Positions 28,509-32,316 of a stretch of 32,316 bases of DNA are shown here, in pieces. Numbering within the stretch: position 1 is the first letter of the stretch; every line of letters begins with the position of its first letter. Made by a program: the position numbers and the translations under genes. The notes below the pieces were generated by a model. It did not search any database. It saw only the letters and a program-made list of their open reading frames with translations, and was not told the DNA's origin. The DNA comes from Stutzerimonas stutzeri (GTDB lineage Bacteria; Pseudomonadota; Gammaproteobacteria; Pseudomonadales; Pseudomonadaceae). The stretch lies in contig NZ_JXXD01000097.1 of assembly GCF_000935215.1 (NCBI RefSeq), forward strand, positions 1 to 32,316, given 5' to 3'.

Positions 28509-29630
28509 TCAGTCCTGATCATCGTCCAGCAAAACCCGCCGCAGGTAGCTTTGCAAGGCGCCGTCCTCAATGCTCCAACTGCCGTGGTCGAGGTTACCGA
28601 TCAGTTCGGCTCGCTGCAGGCGTTTGAGCGCTGACTGCACCTGAGTCGTCGTAGGCGCTATTCCGCTGGGGAGTTCATCACCGAGCCTCTTGCGGTATTC
28701 AGCCGAGAACAAGGATTCCCCAGTGAGAATGCCCACAAGCAATGCCTGATCCAGCGGAGCCAAGCTCTCGATCAGGGTGGCGAACTGGCCTTCGTCGAGC
28801 ATGGAAGCCCAGACGATTTTATCCGCCTCAACTACGGGCAGGTTCTGCGTCAGGCTCAGGTTGTAAATCTCGCGCAAATGCTTGGGCATCATTCCGCGCC
28901 GCACGTACAACGAGAACGCCTCGGCAGCTTCCCAGGTTCGGCCGGTGGCCTCGAAATACAAGGCGGCAAGGTGCTGCGCGAATTCCATACCCAGCTCCGG
29001 GAAACTGACCTCCGAACCGTACTGGTAGAAAGGGGCTTTGCTGCGCCGGAACATGCGCGCCAGACCATGCTGAGAAGAGCCGGTAAACACGGCATAGACC
29101 TTACCTTGCGCGCCCTGCAGTAGCGTGCGCAGCGTGGCGGTGAACGTCTCGAATTCCTTGCGCGTGGCGAGGTGCTGAACCTCGTCGATGATCAGCAGCG
29201 CCTTGCCTTTGCCGAGCTGGCTGAATCGTTCGAACAGCTCGGGCAGGACAAGCCCCGCGTCGTCCGCCAGATCGAGGCCAATGGATACTCCGTCCGCCCC
29301 GGCACCGGCGTTCACGCCACTGATCACCTGACCGGGCCTCGTAAACCGTAGCAAGGTGCGCCGGACAAAGCCGGTGCCATGAATGGCCTCCTGCAATGCC
29401 CGCGCGATAACTCGCACCGGGTGATCCTTGTCCAGCCATAGGTCAGCGGTCGCAACAAGAAACCCCTTGTCTCTGGCCATCGGAATGAGATCGTTGCGCA
29501 CGAACGTGGTCTTGCCTTTTCGACGCGGAGCGAAAATGGTCGTGGCAGTCTGGATGTTGTTCTCGAAGCCCAGCAAAATGGACTCGGCCAGCGCGTGCCG
29601 GGGGAAGTGCAGACGATCCTTGGTGGTCAT
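28509..29630 (-). CDS. AAA ATPase inserted in the umuDC cassette (373 aa)
   Basis: A P-loop ATPase: TTIFAPRRKGKTTFVRND (Walker A, RRKGKT) near residue 35, ALLIIDEVQHLA (Walker B) near 145, and AVFTGSSQHGL (sensor) near 185. A winged-helix-like C-terminus follows (TTTQVQSALKRLQRAELIGN). The overall plan resembles STAND/TniB/Orc-like AAA_16/AAA_22 ATPases, which often recruit DNA-transaction partners. Location between umuD and umuC, with its own 75-base upstream region, suggests a role in mutagenesis or SOS control. Start ATG at 29630 behind AAAGGTG. Function not established. Confidence 0.85.
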   Translation of the reverse strand: MTTKDRLHFPRHALAESILLGFENNIQTATTIFAPRRKGKTTFVRNDLIPMARDKGFLVATADLWLDKDHPVRVIARALQEAIHGTGFVRRTLLRFTRPGQVISGVNAGAGADGVSIGLDLADDAGLVLPELFERFSQLGKGKALLIIDEVQHLATRKEFETFTATLRTLLQGAQGKVYAVFTGSSQHGLARMFRRSKAPFYQYGSEVSFPELGMEFAQHLAALYFEATGRTWEAAEAFSLYVRRGMMPKHLREIYNLSLTQNLPVVEADKIVWASMLDEGQFATLIESLAPLDQALLVGILTGESLFSAEYRKRLGDELPSGIAPTTTQVQSALKRLQRAELIGNLDHGSWSIEDGALQSYLRRVLLDDDQD

Positions 29631-29642
29631 GAATATGCACCT

Positions 29643-29689
29643 TTATGCGATTCTGAATAATTATTCATTTTTGCATAATCCAGCATAAA
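29643..29689 (-). promoter_or_regulatory. AT-rich palindromic control region before the ATPase gene
   Basis: TGAATAATTATTCA (29654-29667) is a perfect 14-bp palindrome. TTATGC (29643-29648) and GCATAA (29672-29677) flank it symmetrically, and another GCATAA lies at 29683. The arrangement looks like a binding site for a dimeric regulator, distinct from the LexA box. Confidence 0.5.
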
Positions 29690-29705
29690 CCCAACCCCCC
29701 GCAAC

Positions 29706-30146
29706 TCATCTGGCGGCGCCCATCTGGCGCAACACCCAGATGCACACCCCCCACACCTCCAAGGTTTCTGCCTCGCCCAGCACAATCGGCGGATACGCCG
29801 GGTTCGTGGCCACGAGGGAGAAATTGCCTTGTTCATCCTTGGCCAGCTCCTTGACGGTGAACTCGCATCCGATGATGGCCAGCACCACATCGCCGACCTT
29901 GGCCTCCTTCGCCTTATCCACCACCAGGATGTCGCCGTCGCGGATGCCGGTTCCGAGCATTGAGTCCCCTGACGCGCGGAAGAGGAAAATCGAGCTGGTC
30001 GGCCTGATACCCACCAGCTCATCGAGCGATAGATCCGGTACCGCGTAGTCGGCCGCAGGCGATGGAAACCCGCAGCTCACAGGCCCAGCCAGGGGGAGCG
30101 GTTGACTTGAGGCGCTTGGCGAGAGCTTGGCAGTGAGCGGGATCAT
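29706..30146 (-). CDS. umuD: UmuD-like SOS mutagenesis protease subunit (146 aa)
   Basis: A 146-aa LexA/UmuD-type S24 peptidase. CGFPSPAADY near residue 24 contains the Cys-Gly self-cleavage site; GDSMLGTGIRDGDILVVDKA holds the catalytic Ser, and FTVKEL the catalytic Lys. RecA-stimulated self-cleavage yields the active form that joins UmuC. I chose the ATG at 30146, which gives normal length and places the LexA box 14 bases upstream. It is followed by the ATPase gene and umuC. Confidence 0.93.
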   Translation of the reverse strand: MIPLTAKLSPSASSQPLPLAGPVSCGFPSPAADYAVPDLSLDELVGIRPTSSIFLFRASGDSMLGTGIRDGDILVVDKAKEAKVGDVVLAIIGCEFTVKELAKDEQGNFSLVATNPAYPPIVLGEAETLEVWGVCIWVLRQMGAAR

Positions 30147-30159
30147 GATGCGAAACCAA

Positions 30160-30179
30160 TACTGTACATACAGACAGTA
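30160..30179 (-). promoter_or_regulatory. LexA (SOS) box upstream of umuD
   Basis: TACTGTACATACAGACAGTA fits the CTGT-N8-ACAG LexA consensus with symmetric TA ends. It should repress umuD and the genes behind it until DNA damage. It could also affect the divergent gene at 30319. Confidence 0.92.
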
Positions 30180-30278
30180 TTCTAGTGCGGCAGCCTGAAT
30201 CCTGAAACGAGTTTTTCCCCTGGGAATTCCAGTGATTGCTCGCCTTGGGTTTCGCCGGTTCCATGCAAGCCTGTTCTC

Positions 30279-30295
30279 GCGGGGATTGGCCCCGC
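30279..30295 (+). repeat. small GC-rich hairpin, REP-like
   Basis: GCGGGG-attgg-CCCCGC in a context (CTGTTCTCGCGGGGATTGGC) loosely similar to Pseudomonas REP elements. One copy only in the window; it lies between the LexA box and the 30319 gene. Confidence 0.35.
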
Positions 30296-30318
30296 AAATA
30301 ATCACAGCGGAGTCACCA

Positions 30319-30864
30319 ATGGACGAGGCTGGAAAAGCACGCGGTCGCAAATTTGCGGCCCAAATTGAGAGCGCTGGGTGGGTGCTGGACGCCGGTCAGG
30401 AAGATGTTACGTCCTCGGGAGGCTTCTGGCTCTATTCCTACAGCATTCCGCAGGGCTCGCGTCTGGTTGCTCAGCTGACACCTGAGGGGTATCGCGCTAT
30501 GTGCTCGGGCGAAATGCTGAAGCATGCTGCCGGGCTCAGCCCAGTTGATGTGCTAGCGGGCGCCTTGTCTCATTACGATGCGCTGCGCCCAGAAAAACGG
30601 GATCGGGCTTCCTCCCGTGATCTGGCGCTGGCTTTGGCTCTGTATGCCAGCCATACCCAAACGCTCAAGGCTTTGCCAAGGCTTCAAGGTGGCCTATCGC
30701 TGCACTTCATGGTCTTCGATTGGCATACCGCTCAGGGCACCCGAATTCTGAAGCCAGGTGCAGCACCTCACCCCTCCCCCATTACGCCCGCCGAACTGGA
30801 AGTTTTTTCCGCGCGTGTGCTGTTTGAGCACTTGGTCAAGAACCCGAACGAGCAACCTGCATAG
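30319..30864 (+). CDS. hypothetical protein (181 aa)
   Basis: Not recognised. I chose the ATG at 30319 (MDEAGKARGRKFAAQIESAG) for its GCGGAG ribosome site. The N-terminal half is mixed alpha/beta (WLYSYSIPQGSRLVAQLTPE); the rest is helical with ALRPEKRDRASSRDLALALA. No membrane or signal sequence. Starts divergently from umuD, so it might share SOS control. First of a short rightward series of unknown genes. Confidence 0.7.
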   Translation: MDEAGKARGRKFAAQIESAGWVLDAGQEDVTSSGGFWLYSYSIPQGSRLVAQLTPEGYRAMCSGEMLKHAAGLSPVDVLAGALSHYDALRPEKRDRASSRDLALALALYASHTQTLKALPRLQGGLSLHFMVFDWHTAQGTRILKPGAAPHPSPITPAELEVFSARVLFEHLVKNPNEQPA

Positions 30865-31012
30865 AACCGCTTTCAGGGAGGAATTTTCTTCTGGGTTTTG
30901 TAGGCATGTACGGCCCTCGCTGCCGGTAGCTAAGCAAAGGCGCGCCGGCTCAGCTTGGGTTTCTTCGGGTCAGCGATAGCCTGGAAGCAATCCAAACAGC
31001 GAGGACACCCGT

Positions 31013-31504
31013 ATGCAACCCCTCAACTTTTCATTGATCTTCAGCGGCACCGTCAACCCGAATGGTGGTGATGAGGAGGCCACTGGGATCGCCATGCAAC
31101 GAGGCGAGTTGTACGCCAATCTTGAGCAGATCGTTTGCGATATCACAGGCAAGGGCCTGGTCACTGGTGACACGCCCGCCACTCTCGAAGATCACTCTCA
31201 CCGCGTCCGTATCACTGAAGGCCGGTTCGACATGATGGCGATGCCCGTTATCTCGACTGCGCACCTGGACCAAGCTACTGCTCAAGAGCTGAGCGATAAG
31301 CCGGACGCCTGTAGCTGGGCCATCGTCGCCAATTACGGCGCTGGCATGTTCATTCGCTTCTTGGAGCAAGAGGGGCTGGAAGCAGAGCTGCCGCAGTGTG
31401 CCGCTGATATTCGCCAGTGGCTCAAGCGTCAGGGGCTCGATGGCTGGGTGCGCCTGGATCGGGACTGGGATGCCGTTGATGTCCTGAAGACCTACGAGTG
31501 GTAG
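31013..31504 (+). CDS. hypothetical protein, possibly DUF5983-like (163 aa)
   Basis: A 163-aa soluble acidic protein starting MQPLNFSLIFSGTVNPNGGD with a GCGAGG ribosome site. The segment MPVISTAHLDQATAQELSDK followed by WAIVANYGAGMFIRFLE recalls DUF5983 proteins of plasmids and islands, from memory and with moderate trust. The end is AADIRQWLKRQGLDGWVRLD. First gene of a tightly linked trio (with 31504 and 31767). Function unknown. Confidence 0.75.
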   Translation: MQPLNFSLIFSGTVNPNGGDEEATGIAMQRGELYANLEQIVCDITGKGLVTGDTPATLEDHSHRVRITEGRFDMMAMPVISTAHLDQATAQELSDKPDACSWAIVANYGAGMFIRFLEQEGLEAELPQCAADIRQWLKRQGLDGWVRLDRDWDAVDVLKTYEW

Positions 31505-31770
31505 TGCCAGTGGCCCTTGATCGATTCCATTTGCTCGGGCGGCGTACCAGTGCCGCCTCCTTGGTACTGCGGGGATGCTTCCATGGAAAAGAGGTGGTCG
31601 AGGTTGCGCCCTGGTCCGGTGAACAAACGGACCAGTGGCAGACCACTGTCCAGCTGCGCTCGGAAGGGACCACCGCCATCGTTCAGTTCAACCTGTTTTT
31701 CCCGAATGGCGGGGAAGATCCTAATCGTGTGGATCTGATCCGACTGCCGAACCAGGAAGCATCGAGATGA
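31504..31770 (+). CDS. small hypothetical protein (88 aa)
   Basis: Starts at a GTG that overlaps the upstream stop (TAGTG), so it is probably coupled; an alternative GTG lies two codons earlier. The product is beta-rich (RGCFHGKEVVEVAPWSGEQT, AIVQFNLFFPNGG) and soluble. Its stop overlaps the start of the next gene (ATGA). No family recognised; the non-ATG start lowers confidence slightly. Confidence 0.6.
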   Translation: MPVALDRFHLLGRRTSAASLVLRGCFHGKEVVEVAPWSGEQTDQWQTTVQLRSEGTTAIVQFNLFFPNGGEDPNRVDLIRLPNQEASR

Positions 31771-32024
31771 CGATTGAGCGTGTTAGCGGCCAGCGACCAT
31801 ACGTTGCGAGCTGGCAGGCGTATGGCGGACACATGATGTATGTCGGTGTTTTCACCTCAAATGTCTGCGGTCAGGTGCTGCTGGCAACCGCAGAGTCCTC
31901 CGAAGCGGCTGGGTTTGTGTCCGGTGAAGCTTGCGCTGCCGCACTGATGGCGTTCGGCTTCAAGGTTGACGGCGAAACGTGGATTGATATCGCTCCGATG
32001 TGCGGTCAGTTGGCGCTGTTCTGA
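31767..32024 (+). CDS. small hypothetical protein (85 aa)
   Basis: ATGA overlap with the preceding gene and an AGGA ribosome site support the start at 31767. The protein MTIERVSGQRPYVASWQAYG has alternating beta-like stretches and Ala-rich helices (SSEAAGFVSGEACAAALMAF) and ends MCGQLALF. Soluble, function unknown. It completes the 31013-32024 operon. Confidence 0.65.
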   Translation: MTIERVSGQRPYVASWQAYGGHMMYVGVFTSNVCGQVLLATAESSEAAGFVSGEACAAALMAFGFKVDGETWIDIAPMCGQLALF

Positions 32025-32316
32025 CCGCCCTACTCTGCTTGGGGCTGGAATTGTGATTTCACTGGGAACCCGCATGCAAAGCAGCATTCGTTGCTCGCAA
32101 ATTTGCGTGCTCCATAGTTGTCTGATCTGAGGTGCTGAGCAGCCAAGGTCCGCTCTTCCCCTGGTAGGGATGCCCTGTCGCTGCTAGCTGGCAAAGTTGG
32201 TTCGCAGGAGGTGAGGGTCGTGGTATCAGGCCCCAGGCCGGGGCTCGATCCCGCCTTGTCCACAACCACCTGCCCTTTTAAATCTTTTTTTCTTGTTTTA
32301 TGGCTTGTTTTTAAAA
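32025..32316 (+). other. gene-free right end of the window
   Basis: About 290 bases without a convincing gene. It contains the palindrome CGCAAATTTGCG (32096-32107) and ends in a T-rich tract (32276-32316). The next feature probably starts beyond the window. Confidence 0.4.

Noticed and set aside
32215..32266. tRNA-like 3' end (GGCTCGATCCCGCC followed by TTGTCCACAACCA)
   Set aside because: The T-arm stem does not pair properly and no matching 5' acceptor strand or D/anticodon arm lies upstream.

Overview
The window looks like the backbone of a large conjugative plasmid (or plasmid-like integrative element) of Pseudomonas. The clues are a TraN mating-pair stabilisation protein, a KfrA-type plasmid DNA-binding protein, ssb plus recT recombination genes, a LexA-boxed umuD/umuC cassette, an HU homologue, two DNA methyltransferases, small ATGA-linked genes of unknown function, and Pseudomonas-like GC-rich codon use. 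It resembles the megaplasmid class (IncP-2/pBT2436-like or pQBR-like), but I cannot confirm that without a database search.

Layout. 1-3.8 kb: leftward cluster of small unknown genes behind recT and ssb. 3.86-4.18 kb: structured intergenic region. 4.2-6.6 kb: rightward envelope genes (lipoprotein, DsbA-like oxidoreductase, second lipoprotein). 6.6-9.9 kb: leftward, very long traN, convergent with the lipoproteins. 10.0-19.9 kb: leftward array of small membrane peptides, unknown genes, a frameshifted C5-cytosine methyltransferase, an amino-methyltransferase and a trio of MoxR/CobS-type AAA+ ATPase, DUF3150-like protein and metallopeptidase-VWA protein. 20.2-26.0 kb: leftward membrane M50-like protease, UvrD-type helicase, membrane protein, HU, a lipoprotein gene split by a Tn3-derived miniature element, and an SF2 helicase. 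26.3-27.2 kb: kfrA, rightward. 27.2-30.1 kb: leftward SOS cassette umuD - AAA ATPase - umuC. 30.3-32.0 kb: rightward small unknown genes.

The most unusual signal is a leader architecture repeated about 17 times in two leftward arrays (0-3.9 kb and 10.3-19.9 kb). Nearly every gene or coupled gene group is preceded by a compact GC-rich stem-loop whose outer arms read roughly AACCC...GGGTT, with an inner G/C stem, mostly without a U-tract. In at least a dozen cases a second inverted repeat follows in which the 3' flank of that stem-loop (typically TTTCTCC) is complementary to the Shine-Dalgarno of the next gene (typically GGAGAAA). The two pairings share or abut bases, so each mRNA segment could carry a modular translational switch. 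The sequences differ between copies while the pairing is kept, which argues for function at the RNA level.

Other notable points: a 566-bp Tn3-type mini-element with 37/38-bp inverted repeats and a TAGAC duplication whose excision in silico restores a 90-codon lipoprotein ORF; a C5 methyltransferase with a SymE-like N-terminus and a frameshift before motifs IX/X; an SSB whose DDDIPF tip is followed by 11 extra residues; an AAA ATPase gene inserted between umuD and umuC.
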